Below are positions 1-10,959 of a stretch of 64,000 nucleotides of DNA, one piece after another. This DNA comes from Heterobilharzia americana (taxonomy: Eukaryota; Platyhelminthes; Trematoda; Strigeidida; Schistosomatidae). Location: assembly GCA_944470555.2 (NCBI GenBank), contig CALYCZ020000352.1:1-64000 (forward strand). The letters run 5' to 3'. Each line of letters opens with the position of its first letter. Positions within the stretch are counted from its first letter, which is position 1. The notes beneath the pieces are model-generated. The model did not search any database, was not told the DNA's origin, and saw nothing but the letters and a program-made list of their open reading frames with translations. Made by a program: the position numbers and the translations under genes.

Positions 1-58
1 GGTTAGATTTGTTTTTACCCGGGCTTGGGACCGGCTAGTAACTAGTGAACTAGTTAAC
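1..58 (-). mobile_element. RTE 5' end, runs off left edge
   Basis: The reverse complement contains the stretch with ACTAGTTACTAGCCGGTC and AAGCCCGGG that also starts the RTE copies at 16509 and 59775. It therefore appears to be the 5' end of a minus-strand RTE element continuing out of the window. Confidence 0.5.
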
Positions 59-84
59 CAGGCAAGGTTCCAGTCCTAGCATAC

Positions 85-290
85 CTAGTAGATACTAAAT
101 ACCACACAGATAGATGCCAATAAAGCTTTCTATGTCATTCATTGTAATCGAAAAATCATACCACATGTAGTTCACCAACGCCTGTTCAACACAATGGACG
201 CTGTCGCAATGAGACTGATGAAGTCTGAACTCTGCATTCAGAAGGCACATGTTAGAGTATTACTTCTCGCCTTGCCCTCAGTAAACTAAA
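85..290 (+). mobile_element. PLE C-terminal coding remnant
   Basis: A plus-strand reading gives an open stretch containing AFYVIHCNRKIIPHVVHQRL and, later, MKSELCIQKAHVRVLLLALP. This matches the C-terminus seen in the PLE copies at 15.7 kb (LKPDLCVQKKYVQSLSLPWP) and 17.6 kb (LYKLNLCIQKKFIQPLSLPW). These PLEs encode a reverse transcriptase followed by a GIY-YIG nuclease; only the tail beyond the nuclease remains here. It is a fragment with no start. Confidence 0.6.
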
Positions 291-305
291 AACCACTCCT
301 CCGTT

Positions 306-614
306 TTATTCGTTATCTTTTTGTTCACTATCATCACTGACATCTGTATATGGATCATCCCAATATTCTTCAAATGAATTCAGTATTTGAATTAAAAAAT
401 ATTGGTCATTCCTTGTTTGGTAAATCGTATCTTTAAGAGTAACTGGAAGGTTGTAGAGACACTGTGACTGGGTTTTTTTTGATCTAAGTAATCCCCTCTC
501 TCTTATCTCAACTGAAGTAATCACTTCCATGTGATGTGAATATTGCACAACTTTAAGTTCAATTTGATTCACATCCATCCATCCAACATTGGGGTATTGG
601 TTTTTGAAAGAACT
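306..614 (-). CDS. Unidentified open reading frame
   Basis: The minus strand is open from 614 to a stop at 306, about 102 codons, with an internal ATG at 576-578 giving 90 residues. The C-terminus is acidic and polar (WDDPYTDVSDDSEQKDNE). I see no signal peptide, membrane segment or recognised motif, and I do not recognise the family. It could be a terminal exon of a host gene, a domesticated or degraded retroelement piece, or chance. The absence of frameshifts in such AT-rich DNA is its only support. No clear splice acceptor was found at the upstream stop. Confidence 0.2.
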   Translation of the reverse strand, partial: SSFKNQYPNVGWMDVNQIELKVVQYSHHMEVITSVEIRERGLLRSKKTQSQCLYNLPVTLKDTIYQTRNDQYFLIQILNSFEEYWDDPYTDVSDDSEQKDNE

Positions 615-1929
615 TCACCTAACATTTATCATTCTAGTTAGGAGTTGGTCAATCTGAATTTTTCTCTTAAACTAAATATACACCTTACCTAGGAACATGA
701 AGGTTGTAACAACGACAAATATGGTTGTTGTGCATACAGGAAGCGTGGTAATAGAAAACGTCTACAACCAATTTCTTATAAGTTCTATATCACCGTGCGA
801 ACCCATCAGAATGAGATTGGATGACATATTTATGCTGTGTAAGAGTCAAGGAGAGATTGACAATTGAATGTTCACTCATTGAAACCTAAACCATTAGAGA
901 CAATGTACATGATTCACAACTGCTATTTTCATATGTAGTACAATGTGCCTACAAGTGACAAATAGATCAGTCTTCAACCGCCTTATTAGTGTACACCTGG
1001 GAATGTTTTTATTTATGATTATGTCTTCATAGGTGCCGAGTAATTAATAGCGTTCTACTGGAGACTGTATGAAATGTTAGTTGGATGGAGGCAATCGGGG
1101 GGGGGAATTGTGCTTGATCTTGGTTTTTTACTTGTTGACACTCGTCACTAAGGGGTATCTACAACCTTGAGGGAACTAATGTCTACTGTGAGATTTGAAT
1201 TCATGTCATCCAGTATTGTAGTCAGCGATGATAAACAAAAGGGAAGGATGGATTTCTTTACAATCCCTAAATCACACTGAAATTTTGAAATGTGTCTTCT
1301 TGTAACATGGCTTGACTTCATGCTGTACAAATCGTATTTTGTAATTGTAGAGCCTGAAAGAATTTCTATTGAAAAGAATTTCTTCATCTAGTTTGTTGCT
1401 TCTTATCTGTATTATTATAATCTTCTTCTGTATGAAATTTTTACTGTTTTAGATATCAGGAATATGCAAAGGTCACTTGTTAAAGAATCTATGACTATTT
1501 TATTCTCTGTTATCTCCCATAGGAATAGCTGTCAGTTGTTTAAAACGTTTTATGGAAATCTGCTGAACCTTTTGTGAGAGTAATGTTTTCATTACTTTCA
1601 TGATGCTAGATTTCTTTGTGTATAACGTTATTGTGAATCAGTGAATCTAACAGATGATATGAGAATTAGTTAGTTTCAAAGGTATCTTTTTCAAGGAAAT
1701 TTTAGTTACACATCACCTAATGCATACTTGCATTAAGTAAACTTCTGAATGAAATTTTCTGAGTAGTTTTTATCATATTGTTTCCGCTGCTGGGTTACCA
1801 CACCTTACTGATTAGTACTGATTGTGTATATCACTCATTATTTCATTCTATCTCCTCTTACATTCGTAAATGTTTCATTTTGTCACGGGATTTGATTATA
1901 TCAGTATGGTGAATACTGGATGATGATTG
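615..1929. other. No gene seen; weak repeat at 1150-1200
   Basis: AT-rich sequence with no supported exon. The stretch 1150-1200 resembles 35208-35265 and both encode, on the minus strand, a peptide ending like DISSxxVxDTP, so it is probably part of an interspersed repeat. A run of G lies at 1097-1105. Confidence 0.4.
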
Positions 1930-2036
1930 ATGGAGAAATGATGATTTGAATTGGTAAAGGATTCAAGCTAACGATTTCCGTGTTTTTGATCCAGTACTCT
2001 ACCAAATGAGCTATAAGATCTGGCTGCTGACTAGAT
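1930..2036 (-). mobile_element. Degenerate tRNA-like SINE fragment
   Basis: The minus strand carries the tRNA-like block with a degraded A box (AGCTCATTTGGTAGAG at about 2000-2015), resembling the family best preserved at 32815-33015. It ends about 120 bases before the kinase exon. Confidence 0.45.
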
Positions 2037-2157
2037 CTTTTATTTTACTTCAACCACTTCATTATCATTTAAACACTTCTTAATATTGTTCAAAAGGTTT
2101 TTTTGTTTTCTGATTGATGAAATGTATGACTTTTTACCTCTCTATTTTATACTTTAG

Positions 2158-5100
2158 AATTGGCGCTCATTTTACATGAACCTAGAAAAGCTTCAGCTCG
2201 TGCGATTGGTAGAACCAAATTAGCAGGTATGTCTTCGATTTGAAAATATTATTTATTTTGCGCACAATGAAGTTGTGAAGACTATTTTTCAAATATTTTA
2301 AATAAGATTCCAAAAAATACGTGTTTCGTTCAATGCACTCATTAGTAAAATTTAGGGTTTGTTTACTTAGTTATTTGTCCATTGAACTCCTAGTAGAACA
2401 TAGAGCTTCATTAGCACGTTACCGTTTCACTCCTTTCTCTGAAGTCTTTCCAGCATGGCTCCACCAATGCCCACAAGCTTTCATTTCTTCCTCACACCAT
2501 CTCCTCCATGTCACCCTCGGACGCTCAACTCGCCGTTTCCTCTTTGGTTTCCACTTGATGGCCTGACGCATGGTATCTCCAAACTGTCTTCTCAGTGCAT
2601 ATCGAATCCAATCCATCTCCATTTTCTTCTCCTGCATATTTGTTGGGTGATGGGTTCCTGGTTGGTTCGTTCGTTGCCAACCACAGTGAGTTCCTCCTTG
2701 CTTATTCTTATTATTCTGGTCATCTATCTGATCTTCACTATCGAGTGAGCGTAGGTGGCAGCTGTCCAAGTATGTCTGTAGTTTATTGGAAATCCTTCTC
2801 GTAAAGCCCCAACTCTCTCATCACATGGAATCACTAACTTACTTGACTGACATTACTGTTGAAAATCCGGATGTTGTTCACGTTTTATGCTGAGTGCAGT
2901 GCAGTGTAGTAGATCTTCACAATGATTTCAGATTGATGAAGGAAAGCTTGTCTTGCTGTCTTTGTGACGCTGACTGCCTTTGACATCCTCATAGGTGCCT
3001 GTACCGTCTGTCGTTGAATCGATGTTGCCTAGGTAGGTAAGTAGGCAGGTGGAAGAGACATCTTTCTTTGGATTTCTCCCGTTGATGGTGATCGTTGTTG
3101 TTGTTGGTTGAGTATTTTCATCACCTCTGTCTTCTCTACGTTCACCTGAAGGATGTCCTGACTTCCTTTACTGCCTGGTCTCGCTTCACCTTGCCCCTTC
3201 TGCCAACTTGTTAGTTTTCGCCTGTAGATCTTCGAGTTTGTATGAAAAGACATTGGACATGAATCATCATCGTTGGCGAAATCCAAATCTTGTAGGGTCC
3301 TTTTATTGGTCAAATAGCGTATACCTATCTCCTTATAACTCCTCACAGTTTGTTGCATGATCCATTCCAATGCAGTTGACCATATTCAGGAAGATTATCG
3401 GTGTTAGTAGACAGCCTTGCCTTACTCCTGTCTTCACTTCAAAGGCATCACCCCGCTTTCCATTGTTAGTCACTTCGCATGCAGCATTATTATTATCAAA
3501 TAGCTGTTGAAGGTTTGTGGCCCAAAAGCCGTGGTGTTGAGGCAGCTGCCTGTCAAATTACTTGTGGGTCGACGCTGTCAAATGCATTTTGAAAATCGAT
3601 GAAGTTGAGGTAGAGGTAGGTTGACTGCCATTCTATGCTCTGTTCTATGATGATGCTTAGCGTAGCGTTGCAATTCGATCCTCACATGATTTGTTTTTCC
3701 TGAAGCTAGCCGGCCTGTTCCCGTCGTACTTTTGAATCCACAGCATATTTTTGTTTAATGTCTCCAGGACGATGCAGCCTAATATTTTGCTTGGGGTGGA
3801 CAGTGGTAGAGCGTGATTCCTTGCCAGTTCTTCTCAGGTCACCCTTCTTTGAGAGTTTGACAAGGTAGCCTTTCTTCCAGTCGGCAGGTATCTTTCATTC
3901 CTTCCTTCCTTGCAAACCTTCTGCAATAGTTGTGTGAACGTATCTGCCGATGTCTCTGCCTTTGTTTTCAGTGCTCCTGGCAAAATTCCATCTGGTCCTG
4001 TTGCAGTTGTAAAATCTTTTTCGGAGCAGTGTCCAAGCGTTCTGTGGCATTTTTCTGCCTTAGATTCTTATCTCTAAATTTCATTGGGTATCCATTTTTC
4101 ATGAAGATTTCTCGCAAGTTTTTTCTTTCATCATCCTCTGTGCCATAGTCCTGAGAAGAGTGAATTGATAAGATTCCTCTTTAAGCTTAAAAGCATACAG
4201 CTTTGAAAACTAGTAAACTATCCACTTCAAGTGGGCTTTCTGTAAGTAGATTTCTGGACTGAATTGTCATCTTCTCTTTGAAGTTAGGTGTCAAGAAAGT
4301 GAACTTTCGAGTACAATTTTTTTGGTTCGAAATTACTTTTTACTGTATTTTTACAAATGTATGGCTGAGAGAATGATTTCGTCAAAGAGAAAGATATTTC
4401 ATCACTGCAATCATGTATGTTATCTGGAATACTTTATTATCTCGAAAAACTATATTGAGATATATTCCTTAGTTGTTGAGAGATATATGGTATCTCTGAA
4501 AGAAAATAGCTTGTCAGTAAAGTTCTAAATTACGTTATTTGAGTACATTCAGAACTTCTGGGTGTTATTTTAAAATAAAATGTAATAAATTTATTTCAAG
4601 TTGTTATTCATCGTAGACTGACATCATTTGGAGGAACAAAGGAAACCTGGGGCACTGGACAGCTGTTTCGTCTCAGTATGGGACTCCTCAGCAGTGTGCA
4701 CCCACGACCCCAACAGGGATCGAACCCCCGATCTTCAGGTTCCATGACCACCACGTTATCACTGAGCCACTGAGTCAGAACCCAATGGTCCATATATCCA
4801 ACTTCTGTTAGCTGATGCACGATATAACGCAACCGCCATTGGATTCTGACTTAGTGGCTTAATGGTAACGTGGTGGCCACGGGACCTGAAGGTTGCCGGT
4901 TCGATCCCTGGTTAAGGGGAGGGGGTCGTCAGTGCGCACTGCTAAGGAGTCCCAGTGCTCCTAGGTTTCCTTTATTACTCCAACTGATGTCAGTCTACAA
5001 TGGATAACAACTTGAAATATTTCGAAATTCCCACAACTCCCTTAAAATAAATTTATTGTTTAAAACATTTTGTAAATGTTTTATTTTTATTCAAATAGAC

Positions 5101-5328
5101 TTGTGATAAATTTTCTTTCCTCTTTTTTTTTGACTTTTATTTTCTATCACTTGGATAAATTGGATACTAGTATTAGATGTATCAAGTTTTGAACGACTTA
5201 TGGGTCCATGTGTAGAAATTATGCAACGTGAACTTGGTCATTATCGTAATCAATTATTAGAAAGCTTGGGACCTGATGAAATAAGTAAAATTCCTTCATT
5301 GGCTAAATTTGTAGAATCTGAAAAATAA
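2158..5328 (+). CDS. cAMP-dependent protein kinase regulatory subunit, last two coding exons
   Basis: Exon A is 2158-2226, after the acceptor ACTTTAG, and ends at the donor GTATGT. Exon B is 5171-5328, after GATACTAG, and ends in TAA at 5326-5328. Joined in phase (G at 2226 completes a Val codon) they read ELALILHEPRKASARAI and then LDVSSFERLMGPC, VEIMQREL, up to FVESEK. GELALxxxxPRxAxxxA is the phosphate-binding cassette of a cyclic-nucleotide domain, where the Glu contacts the ribose hydroxyl and the Arg the phosphate. FERLxGPCxxIMxR is the hallmark helix near the end of PKA regulatory subunits. These proteins hold the catalytic subunit inactive until cAMP binds the two domains. The first Glu codon is split, so its G comes from an exon not found here; upstream exons are presumably left of the window. 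The 2,944-base intron is packed with retroelements. RI versus RII type cannot be assigned from this part. Confidence 0.88.
2371..4010 (-). mobile_element. RTE/SR2-like element, 5'-truncated, antisense in kinase intron
   Basis: Minus-strand fragments give, in order, TGPDGILPGALK (start of RT), FRKNKSC, a VDPQ/KAF-like stretch, VKTGVRQGCLLTPIIFL (RT fingers/palm), LDFANDDD (palm motif C), KLEDLQAKTNKL, then the C-terminal region with RRRKWRWIGYALRR and RPRVTWRRWCEEEMKACG. This is the order of an RTE-clade reverse transcriptase and its C-terminal tail. Frameshifts and stops interrupt it, and the endonuclease domain is absent. The 3' end is at the low coordinate (ATTTGTCCATTG complement), as in all other copies. 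It is antisense to the host gene. Confidence 0.85.
4011..4320 (-). mobile_element. PLE fragment (linker after RT)
   Basis: The minus strand encodes EIFMKNGYPMKFRDKNLRQ, the conserved block after the RT palm in Penelope-like elements (compare the copy near 24.6 kb). The boundary with the RTE lies within about 10 bases of 4010. Truncated at both ends. Confidence 0.6.
4584..5057. mobile_element. Hammerhead-SINE, head-to-head palindrome with 12-bp TSD
   Basis: An inverted arm (4596-4830, minus) is followed by a direct arm (about 4840-5045, plus) of the same tRNA-like retroposon. The plus arm has an A-box-like TGGCTTAATGG and the B box GGTTCGATCCC. The whole is bounded by AATAAATTTATT at 4584-4595 and 5046-5057, a 12-bp target-site duplication, so the palindrome inserted as one unit. 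The plus (gene-sense) arm has lost most of its ribozyme: at 4949-4960 GTCCCA joins GTGCTCC, a deletion between CCA repeats. The minus arm keeps the core. Confidence 0.85.
4652..4697 (-). ncRNA. Type I hammerhead ribozyme motif
   Basis: On the minus strand: CACTG, CTGAGGA, stem II GTCCCATACTGAGAC, GAAA, CAGCTGTC, CAGTGC. The three conserved blocks (CUGANGA, GAAA, GUC) are present. Stem I has five pairs. Stem II retains three outer pairs. Predicted cleavage lies between 4658 and 4657. Confidence 0.75.
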
Positions 5329-5333
5329 TCCTT

Positions 5334-5901
5334 ATTATTATTATTATTGTTATTATTATGTGAATCATTTTAAAAAATACATGAGATGTGTTCATTTGGA
5401 ACTATTATTATTATTATTAGTATTGCTCATTGTTTCCATATGACTGAATGAATAAACAAGATGTTTGTTAACTTATTGTAAGTGTATGAATATTCAATAT
5501 TTCTATTCTGTCTTTTACACTTTACAGAAGATATTTAAAATAAACATTAATTATAATGAAAATATTACTAAATATGAAGATGATATTTCACTGATGTATT
5601 TATTCATTGTGTGTATTTCATCCTTGAATTTATAGACTACAATTGTACACTTGATGATTATCTAATGTTTATTTATTCAGTTATCTCATGTTAATTTTTC
5701 ACTTTATCATGTATATACCTTAACTGAATGTTTAATTGAACACTTGAATAAAAAGTAATCAGTAATATAAGATACATTAACATAATTGTTTTGCTTTTAT
5801 TTTATAGACCAATAAAAATAGTGGAAATTTTATTCGTCCATGTGTTATTGTTTTATTTTTTTCAAGCAGTTCTTGTTTATCTTCATTGAAATAATGTTAC
5901 T

Positions 5902-5903
<2 letters not shown>
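5334..5903 (+). other. 3' UTR and downstream region of kinase gene
   Basis: Candidate poly(A) signals AATAAA occur at 5451-5456, 5539-5544 and 5747-5752. TTA-repeat tracts lie at 5334-5354 and 5404-5424. Which signal is used cannot be decided here. Confidence 0.55.

Positions 5904-5968
<65 letters not shown>
5904..5968. repeat. (AT)n microsatellite
   Basis: About 65 bases of uninterrupted alternating A and T. Confidence 0.97.
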
Positions 5969-5972
<4 letters not shown>

Positions 5973-6099
5973 TATATGCTTGGTAAAATTTTATGAGAAA
6001 GTTTGTATGATTATCATTACTATTATTATTATTATTATTATCATTACAGCTAATACTGATTTCATTTCAGAATTCTATACTTTCATGTAACACACAATT

Positions 6100-6625
6100 T
6101 AGGTTGATATTTATTATGAACTGAGATCAATTGGAGAAAATTTAAAAACTTTGGAGCATTGGACAGAAGTGAGCATCTATGACCCCTTCATGGTTCAGAC
6201 TCATGACTTTTGATTTCGATACTAAGGATATTATCATTGAGCTATTTAGTCGGCTTTTATAGGTCCACATTTGCTATTGCTATCAGTTCATGGTGTAGCC
6301 AGACTTCGATCTAATATCGTCGTTGAATAACTGTTCTCATGTTCCATATGGTTGACCCCATCGATCATGACTTCTCATCAGAACTTCGGAAATGTTATCT
6401 CAAAGCAAGTCACTAATAAGCACTAGAGTAATTCAATTCTGAATTTTTTTATGGGGATTTATTTCTTGTTAACGTGCTGACTAAAGGACTTGAAGGCCCT
6501 GGGTTTGATCCCTGACGGCGTCATCAGTACACACTGCTAAGGAGTTCCATAGTGCGACGACACCACCGTGCACTGCCATAAGGTTTTCAATGTTTCTCCA
6601 GCTGATGTCAGTCCTTCATGACTGT
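6100..6625. mobile_element. Old hammerhead-SINE inverted pair
   Basis: A minus arm (6100-6300, with ATTATGAACTGAGATCAATTGGAG at the tip) and a plus arm (6465-6625, with GGGTTTGATCCCTGACGG, CACTGCTAAGGAGTTCC and CTGATGTCAGTCC) belong to the same family as 4584-5057 but are much more diverged. The ribozyme cores are destroyed. Confidence 0.6.
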
Positions 6626-6654
6626 CAACCAGAAGTCAAGTCATCGGTACTGCG

Positions 6655-6770
6655 TTCCAGCCTAAGCTGGAACAACATCACTCACTAGAGTGTAGGTACA
6701 TTCAGCTGACCAGTCCCAACTAGGATGACACATACTTCCTACACTCAACCGAGTTACTAAGATAATTACA
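6655..6770 (+). mobile_element. Degenerate Sm-alpha fragment
   Basis: GGAACAACATCACTCACTAG, GTAGGTACATTCAGCTGACC and CCCAACTAGGATGAC correspond to the Sm-alpha ribozyme region. The core is mutated (CTGACCA). Confidence 0.55.
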
Positions 6771-7098
6771 TCTTTTGATACATGTCAACAATAAATGCAA
6801 CATAAGACACAATTTTATGAAATATACTTGGTCCACGGTTAATTTTTTTCGACTGTTATTTTCTACTCTTTCCCCCTAACTCCCAGTGTTACTTGTTGTC
6901 CAATCAAAATGGACCACGAAATATCCCATGCGATTGGTTGCACGAAATCGAAAAGTACTATAAAATGAAGCAAACCGAGGAAGGTTTGCTTTATTTTAAT
7001 AATGAGCGACGATACCTTCCAAAATGTTATAACCGAAAACGAATCAATCTTCTTTGAGCGTTTCTGTCCTTAGAGTCTTTGAAGAAAGCTTTAAAAGA
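6771..7098. other. No gene seen
   Basis: AT-rich sequence with nothing I can support. Confidence 0.4.
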
Positions 7099-7800
7099 GC
7101 ATAAGAAGCAGATGTTATGCAGTATTCACATCTCCAAGGTACCTGAAGAGCATACGTCATCTTTCTTTGCACTGAACAAGTCAAATAACACACAAAAACA
7201 TTAAATTGTTCACTTTACATGAAGAAAATAATAAGACGTAATAGTGGTGAAGTTGTATGATTACACTTCAAGGTAGTAGGAAATTCGATAATGATGGGAG
7301 AACATTAAAGATGGTGGGCAGTGTATAATAAAGGTAAACTGAAAATCTTTCTGTATATAAGATTGTTTCCCGTTGATGGATTATTACTGTTTTTGCATAC
7401 CATAGGAATCTACCTCCAATTTGTCTATTGATTATCTCGGAAGCAATGTAGGAGTTGACGGCGTGACCTGTTTCCAGGATGTTCTTGCCAACTTCGCAGA
7501 CTGGTAGCCTTCCACTCCTCAGTCATTGGCTTTTCAGTATATGTCCAGTGATTCGTTTAGTAAGCAGCCTTCCTGTTCTTCCAACATACATGTTACTACA
7601 AGTACTGGCAAATAAATAGATACTGACTGCTTCTAAAATTGCTTGATTTCACATTTTGTAAAAAGGATCATAATGTATAGTTGCCTATGATATAAAAGAC
7701 GAGTATTTACAAATCCTTTTAGCTGTATATGGTAATATACAAATTCTCCTTATGAACAGTACCACTCAATTAGAAACAACTCATCTTCTTAACCACGAAG
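7099..7800 (-). mobile_element. PLE fragment (inverted copy of 14056-14760)
   Basis: This is the reverse complement of 14056-14760 with few differences. The best coding remnant (about 7400-7640, minus) contains MYVGRTGRLLTKRITGH, the GIY-YIG core of a PLE. Continuous with the RTE piece at 7801-8835, forming one arm of a large inverted repeat. Confidence 0.75.
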
Positions 7801-8510
7801 TATTATTATTTATTAGATTATTTGTCCCTTGAGTTCCTAGTGGAACATAAGAATTCAGTAGCACGCCTCCATTCCACTCCTCTCTGAAATCTTCTGAACC
7901 TGGCTCCAAGAATCCTCACAAGCTCTCATTTCTTCCTCACACCATCTCCTCTATCATCCCAACCTCGGACGCCCAACTCGTCGTTTCCATCTGGATTCCA
8001 CTCGAGTGCCTGACCTGGTGCGTGATGTCCCCGATAGGTGTTTTCAGTGCATACCCGATCCATCTCAACCTCCTTCTGCATATTTCTTGGGTGATGGGTT
8101 CTTGGTTGGTTCGTTCCCAACCAGAGTGAGTTCCTTGTTGCTTATTCTCATTATACTGGTCATCCCATCTGATCTTCAGTAACGAGCCAGTAGACAGTTG
8201 TTGATGAATGTCTGTAGTTTGTTGGAAATGCTTTTCGTAACGTGCCAACTCTCTCAATCATATAGAGGCACTCACTGACTTGACGTTGATGTTGAAAATC
8301 CCGATGTTGTTCACGCTTTGTGTTGAGTGCAGTAGATGTCCACACTGATCATTTCAGATTAATGCAGGAAAGCCTGTCTTGCATTACCGATCATGGCGTT
8401 GACATCCTCGTCTGTGTCGCCCGTAGTTGAGAGGATGCTGGCTAGGTAGATGGGTAGGAGAAGGAGACTACTTCCTTTAGATTTCTTCCGTTCATCGTGA
8501 TTGGTGCTTC

Positions 8511-8542
<32 letters not shown>

Positions 8543-8835
8543 GTTGGCTGGGTATCTCCATCACCTCTGTCTTCTCTACATCCATCCACTTGAAGAAAGT
8601 CCCATTTCCGCTGACCTGTCTCTTCTGTCAACTTGTTGGATTTCGCCTGTAGATCTTCGAGTTTGTGCGATATTAGACACAAGTCATTGGCGAAATCCAA
8701 ATCTTCTAGGATGTTTTTCCCCCTCTTCTCGCTCATCACAGTTTGCTGCATGATCCAGTCCACCACAATGAGGAATATCAGGGGTGATAGTAGACAGCCT
8801 TGTGTTTACTTTTGTATGCAAACAAGTAACTAAGG
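7801..8835 (-). mobile_element. RTE 3' fragment (inverted copy of 13023-14055)
   Basis: The minus strand encodes LDFANDLCLISHKLEDLQAK, then STTGDTDEDVNAMIGNARQA, then CRRRLRWIGYALKTP. These are the end of the RT palm and the C-terminal region of the RTE family. A poly-Pro/Thr tract from a CAC/CAA expansion lies at 8505-8550. The copy is 5'-truncated, frameshifted and nearly identical to 13023-14055. Confidence 0.8.
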
Positions 8836-10014
8836 TAAACGTATTCATGCTGTCGTAGATATTTGTCCTAAAAATTATTGTTATTTTCTTCGTTTTGTTT
8901 GTTTTCATAAGAATAAATGTAGATTTTTAAGATTAATTATGTGTATTAGTTATAAACATTTTAATCCATTAGGCTTTAAATGTATTTTTCAGCGATGCAT
9001 TTATGCAAACAATTGTTCAAAGTATCGTTGCGTTAACCGTGGTTGATTTCTTTTAGTACTTCTATTACGATTGCTCAAATATCTTAAGTATTCGATAATA
9101 TTCTAGAAAGACTGAACTCAAACGGATGAAGAATAGCAAAGATGTCATAATTGAGAATATATACTCTTTAAAGCCTCAATGAGATTAGATTTATCCACAT
9201 GAATAGTGAATTTCTTCTTGAGATATGTAGGTGTTATTCCCCGACTACTAAGATATGTAATGTAGATTTGTATGTCTTGTAGTAGGCTGAGGTTAATGAC
9301 AATCTTTTCATTTGTGCTCAACAAAACTACATTCAGAACACTGAAAGTAGGTCAGAAGACACTTAAGAAACCACAGAAACGCAACAATGTAAACAAGTGG
9401 ATACAGAACCTATAAATTCGTGATATACTTTATTTAACAGAGAGTTTACACATTGTAATATTTCAGGTTCAAGCAAAGCGAAATAAAAAAATATTTGTTC
9501 CCTTTTTGTACATATTTTTTATGAAAAGATGTTATCAAATACATCATCATATGGTAAGTATCTTTAAACAGAAAATTTATCACAGTTATTGAAAATCTTC
9601 GCATACATGATGTTACAAATAGTAGAATGAAGTGAAATATGAACGTGTCAGATCTTTAGAAGCATCTTTTAATACACAAACTTTAAAGTTTCTCATTAGT
9701 ATCTCTTAGACACCATCTTATAGTTCTATCTCAAGAATTTGAGCAAGAAATATAGAGTTTCGCGTGACGAGTACCTAAACATCTTAAGAAGAACTAAATG
9801 ATAGTAATCGCTGATGAAAACGATAGAAAGAACTATCTAATTCCATCGAGTACTAGACACTGTTTTATTTTTAGGTGGAAATGCTTCTTAACACTCCGTA
9901 GTCAAACTTCTAAGCTATAAGCAGTCATGGGTGTATATTGTCACAAGATTTGAACCTAGAACAAATCGGTTGTTCAATAATCTATTGTTTTAGGCAATTG
10001 CTGATATCAATCAG
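8836..10014. other. No gene seen
   Basis: AT-rich spacer between the arms of the inverted duplication. No exon or recognised repeat. Confidence 0.45.
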
Positions 10015-10560
10015 TTATGAAAATTCATTTTAAACAAACTTTTTCCTTACAACTTTTTAAATTTGGAAGCGAAATGATATTTGGCGCTGCTCCAATGTGT
10101 TCAAAATTGCTAATCAGTGAGCATACATGCATAGAGATGTGATTATCGATTTCTAATAAGTTGAATACTTTCATGTTGGCTATTCGTCTACTTGACCTGT
10201 GACCTTGTTGGTGTTTATCACTCATCTTATTGATCAACGGATTCATTTTACCTGTATTGGTTGCTGAATGCCAAGCTTCTAGGAATTCTCTGATATTTTT
10301 GTGTTTCCTTTGCTCAAGATTTTGACTGTCAAAATTGATATCATGTCCATGGTTGTTATCCAAGTGTATTGAAATGAATGATGAAATATTGTGGCGTTTA
10401 ATAGCCAATTGGTGTCCATGTAGACGAAGAAGGCGAAGAGGTTGACCACTTTCTCTGATGTAGTATTGATCATAATGATTGCAGTTGTTTTTATCAATGA
10501 TTTTCTATCTGTCTTCTTTGGCTGATGTGTCCTTTAGTTGCATAATAAGGTTTGAAGGGA
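10015..10560 (-). mobile_element. PLE GIY-YIG domain fragment
   Basis: Minus-strand frames give a degraded YYIRESGQPLRLLRLHGHQL (YIG block) and ISIHLDNNHGHDINFDSQNL, then HKNIREFLEAWHS, the typical end of a PLE GIY-YIG nuclease with LEAWHS. At least one frameshift separates the blocks. RT is missing. Confidence 0.7.
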
Positions 10561-10679
10561 ATTTTTTAGTTTATGAGCTAAACCGAATCAAAGTGTTTGG
10601 ATTGTGATTAAATTAAATTAAAAATTGTTTCATATCATAAGAATAAACATCTATATGACTTATTGACGAATTATTATTA

Positions 10680-10835
10680 TTTCCTTAGTTTGTACTTGCT
10701 GATGATTGAAGGTGAAATAAAATTTAGACTTACAAAGGAATTGAAACATCGAATTCTGGGTTATCGAATTGATGCTCTACAAACTGAGCTACATGACCCA
10801 ACTACTGGCCAGATCCTAGTTTCAAATCAATAACC
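10680..10835 (-). mobile_element. tRNA-like SINE fragment
   Basis: GATTGAAGGTGAAATAAAAT followed by a minus-strand tRNA-like block (ending AGCTACATGACC on plus) matches the family at 30440-30705 and 32815-33015. Confidence 0.55.
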
Positions 10836-10959
10836 AAAGATTTTGCCCAAATGTCATATGAATCCATGATATCTTACTATCAATTGATCCGTTTTATATT
10901 GACTACACAGATGAAACTCTCCATACTATCTCCAAACCTACTTGAGTTACAGATTATTA

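Noticed and set aside
8359..8766. 135-codon minus-strand frame with Pro/Thr run as a possible secreted or structural protein
   Set aside because: It is the RTE coding region (FANDLCLISHKLEDLQAK) with a triplet expansion in a frameshifted stretch.
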